Positions 1-9,356 of a stretch of DNA of 64,000 bases are shown in pieces. How positions within the stretch are numbered: the stretch's first letter is position 1; each line of letters begins with the position of its first letter. The position numbers and the translations under genes are program-made. Where the stretch lies: contig SXLB01000073.1 of assembly GCA_005777825.1 (NCBI GenBank), positions 24,658 through 88,657 on the forward strand. Reading direction: 5' to 3'. This DNA comes from Methylotenera sp. (GTDB lineage Bacteria; Pseudomonadota; Gammaproteobacteria; Burkholderiales; Methylophilaceae). Under the pieces are notes generated by a model. It saw only the letters and a program-made list of their open reading frames with translations, did no database searches and had not been told where the DNA came from.

Positions 1-1058
1 GTGATCAGATCGATGCCATAGACGAGCAAGTGCTCAAGTTGGTGAATGAGCGTGCGCAACTGGCTAGGCAAATTGGCGCCTTAAAAGACGACGGCGTGAT
101 ATATCGCCCTGAGCGTGAGGCGCAAGTATTACGCCGTTTGCAAGCCAACAACACCGGTCCTCTTTCTAACGAAGCCGTTAGCAATATCTTTCGTGCGGTG
201 ATGTCCAATTGCCGTGCCTTGGAAAAAGAATTGTCCATCGCATTTTTAGGGCCATTAGGCACCTACAGCGAAGAGGCCGCGCTTAAGCAATTTGGCTTGG
301 GAAAAATGGCCGTTGTTTGCGCTAGTATCGATGAGGTGTTTCGCAGTGTGGAAGCCGCCCAAGTCGATTACGGTGTGGTGCCAGTGGAAAATTCCACCGA
401 GGGAGCCATAGGCTTAACCTTGGATTTGTTGTTGGCCAGTTCGCTCAAAATTTGCGGGGAAGTTACCTTGCCTATCCATCATTGCTTGTTGTCCAAGCAA
501 ACCGATATCAGCCAAATTTCCCATGTGTTCTCGCACACACAATCCTTGGCGCAGTGCCACGAGTGGCTAAGCAAGCATTTGCCAAAAGCAGAACGTGAAG
601 CCGTGACCAGTAATGCCAGGGCGGCGCAAATGATACACGATCTGGTTTCCACAGACGGGACCTTTGCTGCAGCGATTGCCAGCAAACGTGCGGCCGATTT
701 ATTTGGTTTGAACGTGTTGGCGGAAAACATAGAAGACGACGCGAAGAATACCACGCGCTTTTTGGTGCTAGGTACGCACGATGTGGCGCCATCGGGCCAC
801 GACAAAACCTCGCTGGTCATGACTTCTAAAAATACCCCGGGCGCCATGGTGCAGTTGCTAGAGCCACTGGCTAGACATGGCGTGAGCATGACTAAATTCG
901 AGTCGCGGCCATCCAAGCAAGGCTTATGGGATTACGTGTTCTTTGTTGACGTCGACGGCCATCAACATGACGCTAAAGTTAAAGCTGCTTTGGCAGAATG
1001 CGCGCAGCGAGCGTCCTTTCTAAAAGTGTTGGGTTCGTATCCAGCGGCTATTATTTAA
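1..1058 (+). CDS. pheA: Bifunctional chorismate mutase / prephenate dehydratase (P-protein), 5' truncated by window edge
   Basis: Frame stays open to base 3 upstream of the listed start (DQIDAIDEQVLKLVNERAQLA, chorismate mutase helix); then AFLGPLGTYSEEAA, VPVENSTEGAI and C-terminal ACT-like ESRPSKQGLWDYVFFVD. Confidence 0.95.
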   Translation, partial: DQIDAIDEQVLKLVNERAQLARQIGALKDDGVIYRPEREAQVLRRLQANNTGPLSNEAVSNIFRAVMSNCRALEKELSIAFLGPLGTYSEEAALKQFGLGKMAVVCASIDEVFRSVEAAQVDYGVVPVENSTEGAIGLTLDLLLASSLKICGEVTLPIHHCLLSKQTDISQISHVFSHTQSLAQCHEWLSKHLPKAEREAVTSNARAAQMIHDLVSTDGTFAAAIASKRAADLFGLNVLAENIEDDAKNTTRFLVLGTHDVAPSGHDKTSLVMTSKNTPGAMVQLLEPLARHGVSMTKFESRPSKQGLWDYVFFVDVDGHQHDAKVKAALAECAQRASFLKVLGSYPAAII

Positions 1059-1098
1059 TGCGCATGCCCATCGCATTAGTGCTCAAGGTTAACCCTGT

Positions 1099-2214
1099 AT
1101 GAATTCAGCCCAATCTGCTTTATCCCATTTAGCACCGGAGTACATCCGTGCGATTGCGCCTTATCAAGGCGGCAAACCCATTAGTGAATTGGCCAGGGAA
1201 ATGGGTTTGCAGGAAGCTGACATCGTTAAATTGGCATCCAACGAAAATCCCTTAGGCATTAGCCCTAAGGCGGAGAGTGCCATACAAGAAGCCTTGCTAG
1301 ACATCGCACGTTACCCCGATGGCAATGCCTTTGCGCTGCGCACCGTGGTGGCGGGAAAATTTCAGCTTGCACCCGAACAAATTGTCTTTGGTAATGGCTC
1401 GAACGACATTTTAGAGCTGGCGGCCCGTGCTTTTTTAAGCAGCGAGTCGGAAGTGATTTATGCGCAACACGCCTTTGCCGTTTACCCTTTGGTGACGCAA
1501 GCAATGGGGGCAAGGGGTGTGGAAGTGCCGGCAACGAACTATGCACACGATTTGCCGGCTATGTTGGCGGCCATTTCGCCTAAGACCCGGCTGATCTTTA
1601 TCGCCAATCCAAACAACCCAACCGGTACCTTGCTTGCCAAAGAAGCCTTGTTAACATTCATGCGGCAGGTGCCTAAGCACGTACTGGTGGTGTTAGATGA
1701 AGCCTATGACGAGTATTTGTCGGATCAAGATAAATCGCTGGCCTTTAGCTGGTTGGCTGACTTTGATAATTTGATCGTATCCCGTTCCTTTTCTAAGGCC
1801 TACGGTTTGGCGGGCTTGCGTATCGGTTTTGGCGCATGCCATCCTAGCGTGGCGGACATGATGAACCGTGTGCGTCAGCCCTTTAACGTCAACAGCGTGG
1901 CTCAAGCAGCGGCCATCGCTTCCTTGCAAGACGATGATTTTGTTGCCCGTTCTTATGCACTCAATCAAGCGGGTATGTTGCAAATCACCCAAGGCCTATC
2001 CCAACTTGGACTCAGCTTCATTCCGTCCTACGCTAATTTTGTCAGTTTTGCCGTTAACGAGGCAGCGAAAGTCAATCAGGCTTTGTTGCAAAATGGCGTT
2101 ATCGTTAGACCTATTGCCAATTACGGTATGCCGAATTACCTACGTGTCAGCATAGGCTTATTCAGTGAAAATGCGCGCTTTCTAAGCGTGTTAGCGCAAA
2201 TATTAAAAAAGTAA
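1099..2214 (+). CDS. hisC: Histidinol-phosphate aminotransferase
   Basis: Class I/II aminotransferase motifs: SNENPLG, FIANPNNPTGT, DEAYDEY, SRSFSKAYGLAGLRIGFG. Confidence 0.93.
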   Translation: MNSAQSALSHLAPEYIRAIAPYQGGKPISELAREMGLQEADIVKLASNENPLGISPKAESAIQEALLDIARYPDGNAFALRTVVAGKFQLAPEQIVFGNGSNDILELAARAFLSSESEVIYAQHAFAVYPLVTQAMGARGVEVPATNYAHDLPAMLAAISPKTRLIFIANPNNPTGTLLAKEALLTFMRQVPKHVLVVLDEAYDEYLSDQDKSLAFSWLADFDNLIVSRSFSKAYGLAGLRIGFGACHPSVADMMNRVRQPFNVNSVAQAAAIASLQDDDFVARSYALNQAGMLQITQGLSQLGLSFIPSYANFVSFAVNEAAKVNQALLQNGVIVRPIANYGMPNYLRVSIGLFSENARFLSVLAQILKK

Positions 2215-2221
2215 TCAATAA

Positions 2222-3292
2222 ATGAGCCATTACCAAAAACTTGCTACCGATGACGTACGCATACGCGAAGTAAAAAAACTAATCACGCCTTTGGCTTTGC
2301 TAGACAAGCTTAAGGAGAGCGCCAGTTCCACCAAAAATATCTTGGCGACGCGTAAGCAAATACATCAGATTCTGCATCAAGAAGACGATAGATTGCTGGT
2401 AGTGGTTGGCCCATGCTCGATACACGATAGCCAAGCCGGATTGGATTATGCCCGTCGATTGATGAACGTGCGCAATGCCTTAGCCCAAGACTTGTTAATC
2501 GTGATGCGCGTTTACTTTTAAAAACCAAGAACCACCGTCGGTTGGAAAGGTTTGATTAACGACCCGCATTTGGACGGCAGCTATCAGATTAATGAAGGCT
2601 TAGAGATTGCGCGTAAATTCTTGTTGGATGTCAATGAGTTAGGCATGCCAGCAGGGGCCGAATTTTTGGACATGATCACGCCACAATACACCGCCGATTT
2701 GGTCAGCTGGGGCGCGATAGGGGCTCGTACCACGGAGTCGCAGGTGCATAGAGAGTTAACTTCCGGCTTATCGTGTCCGGTTGGCTTTAAAAATGGCACG
2801 GATAGCGGCGTTAAAGTGGCCATTGATGCGATTAAAACGGCGTCCAGCCCGCACCATTTTTTGTCGGTGACCAAGGAAGGCCAATCGGCCATATTCTCGA
2901 CTACCGGTAACGACGATTGCCATGTCATCCTGCGCGGTGGCAAGAAACCCAACTACGATAAAGACAGCGTCAACGAAGCTTGCGCAAAGCTTAACGATGC
3001 CGGTTTAGCGCCGATATTAATGATAGATTGCAGCCACGGCAACAGCAGTAAAAATTATTTGTTGCAAAAAGACGTGGCCTTAGACATTGCCGGTCAATTG
3101 GCTGCCGGTGACAAGCGCATAGTCGGCGTCATGGTCGAGTCACACCTAGAAGAGGGCAGGCAAGACCACACGCCTGGCTGTCAATTGACTTATGGCCTAT
3201 CTATCACTGATGCTTGTTTGGGCTGGTCTGACACGGTGGCCTTGCTAGAAAACCTAGCCGCAGCCGTACGCCAACGACGACTAAAAAAATAA
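2222..3292 (+). pseudogene. aroG: 3-deoxy-7-phosphoheptulonate (DAHP) synthase, class I, interrupted by in-frame TAA at 2519-2521
   Basis: Track ORFs 2222-2521 and 2552-3292 are in the same frame. Joined reading VVVGPCSIHD...[36 protein letters not shown] is a full-length DAHP synthase except for one stop where family members have Glu (YFEKPRTT). Confidence 0.85.
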
Positions 3293-3428
3293 GCGGCATC
3301 ATGAATTTCATTAGGCTTTAATCAGTAAGTTCGCAGTGTTACGTACCTGCCTTAAAGCGCATGATTCGTATCGCGTTGTGAGCTTAATCACGGCGATATT
3401 TTTAACTAATTAAAAAAGGATCACTATC

Positions 3429-3500
3429 ATGTGGACAACTCCAGCTGCTACAGAAATGCGTTTTGGCTTTGAAGTAACTATGTACGTAATGAACAAATAA
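3429..3500 (+). CDS. pqqA: PQQ precursor peptide PqqA (23 aa)
   Basis: Not in ORF track. ATG at 3429 gives MWTTPAATEMRFGFEVTMYVMNK*, with the conserved E-x3-Y (EVTMY); AAAAGGA ribosome-binding site upstream; directly precedes pqqB. Confidence 0.95.
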   Translation: MWTTPAATEMRFGFEVTMYVMNK

Positions 3501-3515
3501 TTAGTTTATTACTAT

Positions 3516-3549
3516 TAAAAAAAGGCTGCCGTTAGACAGCCTTTTTTTT
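3516..3549 (+). terminator. Hairpin plus T-tract between pqqA and pqqB (terminator/attenuator)
   Basis: AAAAAAAGGCTG CCGTTAGA CAGCCTTTTTTTT. Confidence 0.8.
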
Positions 3550-3612
3550 CATGAAAACCTTGCAGGCTAGCTAGCACTGCATGCATACAGTTAACATCGG
3601 AACAGCATAATT

Positions 3613-4539
3613 ATGCACATACACGTTTTAGGCGCAGGCGCAGGTGGCGGTTTTCCACAATGGAATTGCAACTGCTTCAATTGTGACGGGCTACGCAAGG
3701 GCACGATCAAAGCCACCAAGCGCACGCAATCCTCTATCTGCGTGAGCAGTGATGGGATCAACTGGGTGTTGTTTAATGCCTCGCCGGACGTGTTACAGCA
3801 AATACAAGACTTTGCACCATTGCAACCTGGCCGTGCGGTCAGGGATACCGGCATACAAGCCATAATCCTCATTGATGCGCAAATAGACCACACCACTGGT
3901 CTATTTATGTTGCGTGAGGGTCAGGTCAAACGCGAAATATATTGTACCGACATGGTATACGGTGACCTGACATCGGGTAATCAGATATTGAACATATTGG
4001 GCCACTATTGCGGCATCAATCATCACCAAGTACCTACAGACGGTAAAACCAGTTTTACCATTCCTGGTGTACCAAATTTAAAATTCACTTCAGTCGCACT
4101 TAAAAGTGCCGCGCCGCCGTATTCCCCTCACCGCAACAACCCTCAGTCTGGTGACACCATAGGCGTGTTAATAGAGGAAATCAGCACCGGTAAAAAATGT
4201 TGGTATTCCCCAGGATTGGCAGAAATCGAACCGCATTTACCGGCATTGATGGATCAAGCCGATTGCATCATGGTGGACGGAACATTTTGGACCAATACGG
4301 AAATGATAGACCTGGGTTTGATGACGAAAACCGCTCGCAGCATAGGCCACAATCCGCAATCCGGTGAGGGCGGCATGATGGAAGATTTGGATAAATTTGG
4401 TCAGACTAAGAAAGTCCGCAAAGTGTTGATACACATCAATAACACCAACCCAATATTGCGTGAAGATTCTGCTGAGCGGGCAATATTAAGCCAGCACAAC
4501 ATCGAAGTGGCTTTCGATGGCATGGACATCATACTTTAG
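3613..4539 (+). CDS. pqqB: PQQ biosynthesis protein PqqB
   Basis: MHIHVLGAGAGGGFPQWNCNCFNC; metallo-beta-lactamase-like fold family; operon position. Confidence 0.95.
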   Translation: MHIHVLGAGAGGGFPQWNCNCFNCDGLRKGTIKATKRTQSSICVSSDGINWVLFNASPDVLQQIQDFAPLQPGRAVRDTGIQAIILIDAQIDHTTGLFMLREGQVKREIYCTDMVYGDLTSGNQILNILGHYCGINHHQVPTDGKTSFTIPGVPNLKFTSVALKSAAPPYSPHRNNPQSGDTIGVLIEEISTGKKCWYSPGLAEIEPHLPALMDQADCIMVDGTFWTNTEMIDLGLMTKTARSIGHNPQSGEGGMMEDLDKFGQTKKVRKVLIHINNTNPILREDSAERAILSQHNIEVAFDGMDIIL

Positions 4540-4548
4540 GAGCGAACA

Positions 4549-5310
4549 ATGACTGCAATGACAAACAAGGCCTTACCATGGACACGCGAAGAATTTGAAG
4601 AAAAATTGCGCGAGAAGGGCAAGGGCTACCATATTTACCATCCTATACACGTGATGATGTACGAAGGCAAGCTGTCTAAAGAGCAGTTGCAATCTTGGGT
4701 AGCTAACCGCTTTTACTACCAAATAGCCATTCCTATGAAAGACGCGGCCATTTTGTCTAATTGCCCGGATAAGGAAGTGCGCAAGGAATGGATAGTGCGT
4801 ATTACCGATCACGATGGCGTGGATGGTCAGGTTGGCGGTATAGAAGCTTGGATACAATTGGGTATGGCGGTGGGCTTAAGCCGCGAAGACGTCACCTCGC
4901 TTAAGTATTTAAGCCCGGGCGTGAAATTTGCCGTGGATGCCTACGTTAATTTTGCCCGTCAACGGCCTTGGCAAGAATCGGTATGCTCTTCCCTAACTGA
5001 GTTGTTTGCGCCGCACATACACCAGCAACGCATTAGTTCTTGGCCCAGCATGTACCCATGGATAGACGAATCCGGCTTAACTTACTTTAAAAAACGCTTG
5101 ACCGAAGCCAGGCGTGATGTGGAGCAGGGCTTAAGCGTTACCTTGGATTACTTTAGCACCTCGCGCGACATGCAACTAAAAGCCTTGGATATATTGCAGT
5201 TTAAATTGGACGTGTTGTGGGTCATCGCTGATGCGATTATGTTGGCCTGTACAGACGTGAAGGTTGAGGGTAAGGATTATTTACGTCAGCCTAGAATTGA
5301 TTTTAAATAA
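4549..5310 (+). CDS. pqqC: Pyrroloquinoline-quinone synthase PqqC
   Basis: [53 protein letters not shown]-4-like PqqC family. Confidence 0.95.
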   Translation: MTAMTNKALPWTREEFEEKLREKGKGYHIYHPIHVMMYEGKLSKEQLQSWVANRFYYQIAIPMKDAAILSNCPDKEVRKEWIVRITDHDGVDGQVGGIEAWIQLGMAVGLSREDVTSLKYLSPGVKFAVDAYVNFARQRPWQESVCSSLTELFAPHIHQQRISSWPSMYPWIDESGLTYFKKRLTEARRDVEQGLSVTLDYFSTSRDMQLKALDILQFKLDVLWVIADAIMLACTDVKVEGKDYLRQPRIDFK

Positions 5311-5322
5311 GCGTGGCATGCC

Positions 5323-5604
5323 ATGAGTAATCAGATAAAACACACAGACTGTTACGCCCTAGCACTCCATCACCGTTTTCAATGGGAAGAAGCGCAGCAA
5401 AATTACGTGATTCTCTTTCCAGAAGGCATGGTTAAGCTGCACGGCGGTGCAGGTGAAGTGCTTAAGCGTTTGGATGGCAAAGCCACTGTAGGCGATGTGG
5501 TGGCCGACTTAAAAGCCACTTTTCCTGATGCCGTTAACATAGAAGCCGATATTATCGGTATGTTCGAATTAGCACTAAATAAGGGTTGGTTGCGTCAGCT
5601 TTAA
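5323..5604 (+). CDS. pqqD: PqqA binding chaperone PqqD
   Basis: 93-aa protein between pqqC and pqqE; WEEAQQNYVILFPEGMVKL..AGEVLKRLDGKATVGDVV. Confidence 0.93.
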   Translation: MSNQIKHTDCYALALHHRFQWEEAQQNYVILFPEGMVKLHGGAGEVLKRLDGKATVGDVVADLKATFPDAVNIEADIIGMFELALNKGWLRQL

Positions 5605-5640
5605 TACCATGAATGAAAGTCTAAATTTAGGAGTAGCAAG

Positions 5641-6870
5641 ATGACACAAGCTTCATTAGGGCTATCGGCAGTGCAAAAAACCGTGCAGGCCCTGCAAAAT
5701 AACGGCGTGGCAGCATCGGTAACCCACACGCAACCACTTTGGTTGCTGGCGGAAGTGACTTACCGCTGTCCTCTGCATTGTGCTTTTTGCTACAACCCAA
5801 CCGATTACGATAAGCATACGCAAAACGAATTGTCTACCGAGCAATGGATACAAGCCTTACGCGACGCCCGTAAATTGGGTGCCTTGCAGCTGGGTATTTC
5901 AGGCGGTGAACCGTTGCTGCGTGATGACATAGAAGACATCGTGGTGGAAGCGAAAAAGCTAGGCTATTACAGTAATCTCATCACCTCGGGTGTGGGTCTT
6001 ACAGAAAAGCGCATACAAGCTTTCAAAGAAGGCGGCCTGGACCATATTCAATTGTCCATGCACGACATTACCGAAGAGATCAATAATTTCATTACCAACA
6101 CCAAAACGTTTGAATTAAAGAAAAAAGTCGCAGCCATGATCAAAAATCACGGCTACCCCATGGTGTTAAACGTGGTGATACACCGCTATAACATAGGGCA
6201 TTTGCGTGAAATACTGGACATGGCAGAGGCTTTGGGCGCCGATTACATAGAGCTGGCCAATACCCAATATTACGGTTGGTCATTGGTGAATCGCAGTCAA
6301 TTGATGCCTACCAAAGAACAAGTGGATGAGGCCGAGGCGATTGCTAACGAGTTTAGGGCCAATCCGAACAACAAAATGAAGGTTTTTTTTGTGGTGCCGG
6401 ATTACTTCTCGGATAGGCCAAAAAAATGCATGAACGGTTGGGGTGAGGTGTTCATGATAGTGACGGCTAATGGGGATGTCTTGCCATGCCATTCTGCTCG
6501 AGTGTTGCCCAATATGACTTTTCCTAATGTGCGTGACGACGGTCTGGCTTATGCCTGGCAAGATTCGCCAGCCTTTAACAAATACCGTGGCGATGCTTGG
6601 ATGAAAGAGCCATGTCGCAGTTGTTCGGAAAAAGAAAATGACTTGGGTGGTTGCCGTTGCCAAGCCTTTCTTTTGTCTGGTGATGCGGAAGCAGCCGACC
6701 CAGTATGCAGCAAATCACCGCACAGGCATTTGATTGATCAAGCCATTATTGATTCGCGCAACCCTCAAGCCGTGGCTCAGCCCATCGTTTTCCGTAATGA
6801 TAAAAATTCCAAAAAGATTTTAGCCGGGGAGTTGGATGATAGGGTGAAAGCCTTTCATGCCGTGCCCTAA
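5641..6870 (+). CDS. pqqE: Radical SAM PqqA peptide cyclase PqqE
   Basis: CPLHCAFCYNP radical-SAM Cx3Cx2C motif, GISGGEPLLR, C-terminal SPASM cysteines. Confidence 0.95.
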   Translation: MTQASLGLSAVQKTVQALQNNGVAASVTHTQPLWLLAEVTYRCPLHCAFCYNPTDYDKHTQNELSTEQWIQALRDARKLGALQLGISGGEPLLRDDIEDIVVEAKKLGYYSNLITSGVGLTEKRIQAFKEGGLDHIQLSMHDITEEINNFITNTKTFELKKKVAAMIKNHGYPMVLNVVIHRYNIGHLREILDMAEALGADYIELANTQYYGWSLVNRSQLMPTKEQVDEAEAIANEFRANPNNKMKVFFVVPDYFSDRPKKCMNGWGEVFMIVTANGDVLPCHSARVLPNMTFPNVRDDGLAYAWQDSPAFNKYRGDAWMKEPCRSCSEKENDLGGCRCQAFLLSGDAEAADPVCSKSPHRHLIDQAIIDSRNPQAVAQPIVFRNDKNSKKILAGELDDRVKAFHAVP

Positions 6871-6908
6871 TGAGTGCTTCATAAGAACGCTAGGCTGTGG
6901 TTAAATAG

Positions 6909-6947
6909 AACGCGCTGGGTGAGACAAGCTTACCAGCGCGTTTTTTA
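6909..6947 (+). terminator. Rho-independent terminator after pqqE
   Basis: AACGCGCTGG loop CCAGCGCGTT TTTTAT. Confidence 0.8.
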
Positions 6948-6961
6948 TCGGTGACTTATTC

Positions 6962-8146
6962 ATGCGTGCATCTTCAGCGTTTACCCTATCATTAGTCTTA
7001 GCCGGCCTAGCCGCCTTAGCGCCGTTTGCCATAGACACCTATTTGCCGGCCTTCCCTGGCTTGGAAACAGCGCTCATGGCCAGTCCATTGCAGTTGCAAC
7101 AGAGCCTTACTTTTTACTTATTGCCCTATGCTTTAATGACCTTATGGCACGGCGCCATTTCCGATTCTATAGGCCGTATCACCACCATTAAATGGGGCTT
7201 GGGCGTGTTTGTGCTTGCCTCCATAGGCTGTGCTTTTGCCAACAACATTGAAACCTTGTGGTTTTTTCGCGTATTGCAAGGCTTGTCGGGTGGGGCGGGC
7301 AACGTGGTGGCACGTGCCATGGTTCGCGACTTATTTGAAGGCCCGCAAGCTCAACGCGTCATGGCTACCGTGCAAATGTTATTTGGTATTGCACCGGCCG
7401 TGGCGCCAATTATCGGCGGCCTGTTATTGGGCATACATTGGCAAGCCATCTTTGTCTTTTTAGCCCTGTATGCCGCCATCAGTTTATGGGCGGCCGTGCG
7501 CTATTTGCCGGAAACCATGCCTAAGGAAAAACGCTTGCCCTTGTCTGCCAAAAAGGTCTTGAGCAGCTATCGCCTTATTTTCTCTGATAAAGAGTTTAAT
7601 TTAGTGGTGCTGGCATCCGCAGCCAATTTTGCCGCTTTCTTCCTATACGTGCTGGCCAGTCCGGTTTTTTTAGTTAAACACTTAGGCTTAAGTGATCAGC
7701 AATTTGGCTACATGTTTATTCCTACCGTTTGCGGCATGGTCTTGGGTTCGTATTTGGCTAAACGTGCGGCGGGGGTCTACACCAGCCAGCAAGTACTGAA
7801 AGTTGCATACGCCTGGATGGGCGCTACGGTGCTGCTTAATTTAGCGGTGTGCTCAAATCTGGCGGTATCGCCGTTTAACAATATTTTACCGGTTGCCTTA
7901 TTTAACGTGGGCATGGCCTTGGCCATGCCCATACTGTCACTGGCCGCGCTGGATAGGCATGCAAAAATACGCGGCACGGCGGCTTCTGGTCAAGCCTTTG
8001 TGCAGATGTTGCTGTCCACTGTATCGGCTGGCTTGATCGTTCCATTGGTCTGGACCGAGCCCTTGGGTTTGGCGATGGCGATGGCTGCCTACCTGTTGTT
8101 TAGTGGCTTGGTGTTGCGCTTAAGTGCGCTGTGGCGCAATCAGTAA
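6962..8146 (+). CDS. MFS transporter, Bcr/CflA drug-resistance family
   Basis: 12-TM-like hydrophobic protein with LAALAPFAIDTYLPAFP, GAISDSIGR and RVLQGLSGGAGNVVARAMVRDLF. Confidence 0.85.
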   Translation: MRASSAFTLSLVLAGLAALAPFAIDTYLPAFPGLETALMASPLQLQQSLTFYLLPYALMTLWHGAISDSIGRITTIKWGLGVFVLASIGCAFANNIETLWFFRVLQGLSGGAGNVVARAMVRDLFEGPQAQRVMATVQMLFGIAPAVAPIIGGLLLGIHWQAIFVFLALYAAISLWAAVRYLPETMPKEKRLPLSAKKVLSSYRLIFSDKEFNLVVLASAANFAAFFLYVLASPVFLVKHLGLSDQQFGYMFIPTVCGMVLGSYLAKRAAGVYTSQQVLKVAYAWMGATVLLNLAVCSNLAVSPFNNILPVALFNVGMALAMPILSLAALDRHAKIRGTAASGQAFVQMLLSTVSAGLIVPLVWTEPLGLAMAMAAYLLFSGLVLRLSALWRNQ

Positions 8147-8223
8147 AAGCCTGTAGATTGTGGCCTGTCGGGTGACGGTGTATAGTCATTTTATGTACTT
8201 GAACTGCGTGCTAAGGAGTCAAT

Positions 8224-8538
8224 ATGAAACCGTTCAATAATGAATACAAAGAAGAGCAGTTGGTGGAGGATTTTAAATCCGTGCTTGCCGATTTAGAAGC
8301 CTTGTTGCAAGAAACCGCCCAGACCGGCGGCGAGAGATTGACGGCCATAAGGGCTAAAGCCGAACAATCGCTGGATGCAGTTAAGGCCAATATGGCCGAT
8401 GCGCCCGCATCCGTGTTAAATAAAGCCAAGGAAGCGGCAACGGCTGCAGACGATTACGTACAAGACAACCCATGGCGCTCCATAGGCTTGGCTGCTAGCG
8501 TTGGCCTCATTGTTGGTTTGCTGATTAGTCGTCGTTAG
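8224..8538 (+). CDS. ElaB/YqjD (DUF883)-like protein
   Basis: Amphipathic helix followed by C-terminal DDYVQDNPWRSIGLAASVGLIVGLLISRR, typical of YqjD/ElaB. Confidence 0.85.
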   Translation: MKPFNNEYKEEQLVEDFKSVLADLEALLQETAQTGGERLTAIRAKAEQSLDAVKANMADAPASVLNKAKEAATAADDYVQDNPWRSIGLAASVGLIVGLLISRR

Positions 8539-8546
8539 GCGCAGCC

Positions 8547-8930
8547 ATGACTGATAGCAATCAAGCAGGGGGCGTGCTGGATAGGTTGGCGAAGTTTGCG
8601 GCGGGCTTAGTCGCCATAGCGCATACCCGATTAGAGCTGTTATCCACGGACATAGAAGAAGAGCGCGAGCATCTGCTGTCTTTGATTCGATGGTCGCTTA
8701 TTTCCCTTTTTTTGTTGATGCTGGGCTTGCTGTTAGTGGCTGTTTTGTTAATCGTGCTGTTATGGGAAAATTACCGTTTAACCGCCATTGGGGGCTTGGC
8801 AGGCTTTTTTTTAGCGGCCGGTGCGATCACCTGGTATTGTGCAAAACGCAAAGCTAAACTGAAGCCTAAACTGTTTTGGTCTAGTTTAATGGAGTTGGAA
8901 AAAGACCGGCAACACTTAGACCGCTCTTGA
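8547..8930 (+). CDS. YqjE-like / phage-holin-superfamily membrane protein
   Basis: GVLDRLAKFAAGLVAIAHTRLELLSTDIEEER followed by two TM segments; syntenic with the yqjD-like gene. Confidence 0.75.
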   Translation: MTDSNQAGGVLDRLAKFAAGLVAIAHTRLELLSTDIEEEREHLLSLIRWSLISLFLLMLGLLLVAVLLIVLLWENYRLTAIGGLAGFFLAAGAITWYCAKRKAKLKPKLFWSSLMELEKDRQHLDRS

Positions 8931-8961
8931 TTATCCTCGGCCTATATTGAGTGCCTAAATA

Positions 8962-9255
8962 ATGAACACTACCCTAGTTAAACTAGCTAAGAAGCGCCAA
9001 CGCTTAGTTGAAGAAGCGCAAATGCAACGTAGGGCTGTGGCTGATCAATTTCAGGCTTGGCATAAACCCATCAGCATGCTCGATTACGCAATCAATATGT
9101 TGCGTTACCTGAAGCAGCATCCCGTTTTGGTCGCCAGCGGCGGCAGTGCTTTGCTATCTATGTTTAAGCCCAATGCCTTAAGTCTATGGTTGCAGCGTGG
9201 CTTGCTGGCTTGGCAAATACTCAGCAAGTTTAAAAAAAAGCGCCAGAGTAATTAG
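8962..9255 (+). CDS. YqjK-like protein
   Basis: KRQRLVEEAQMQRRAVADQFQAWHKPI; third gene of the yqjD-yqjE-yqjK order. Confidence 0.6.
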   Translation: MNTTLVKLAKKRQRLVEEAQMQRRAVADQFQAWHKPISMLDYAINMLRYLKQHPVLVASGGSALLSMFKPNALSLWLQRGLLAWQILSKFKKKRQSN

Positions 9256-9356
9256 CAGCGTATTTAAATGGAATTTAATACTAGGTCGTGCACTCATAGC
9301 TGCGGCCTTTCTTTTTGATGGGCAACAAGGAGCCGGTCTAGCCTGGTTTTTAAATA

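Noticed and set aside
479-916. Long antisense ORF inside pheA (and many similar antisense ORFs in nuo, pheT, recJ)
   Set aside because: Shadow ORFs of strongly coding plus-strand genes; no recognisable domain and no own ribosome-binding context.
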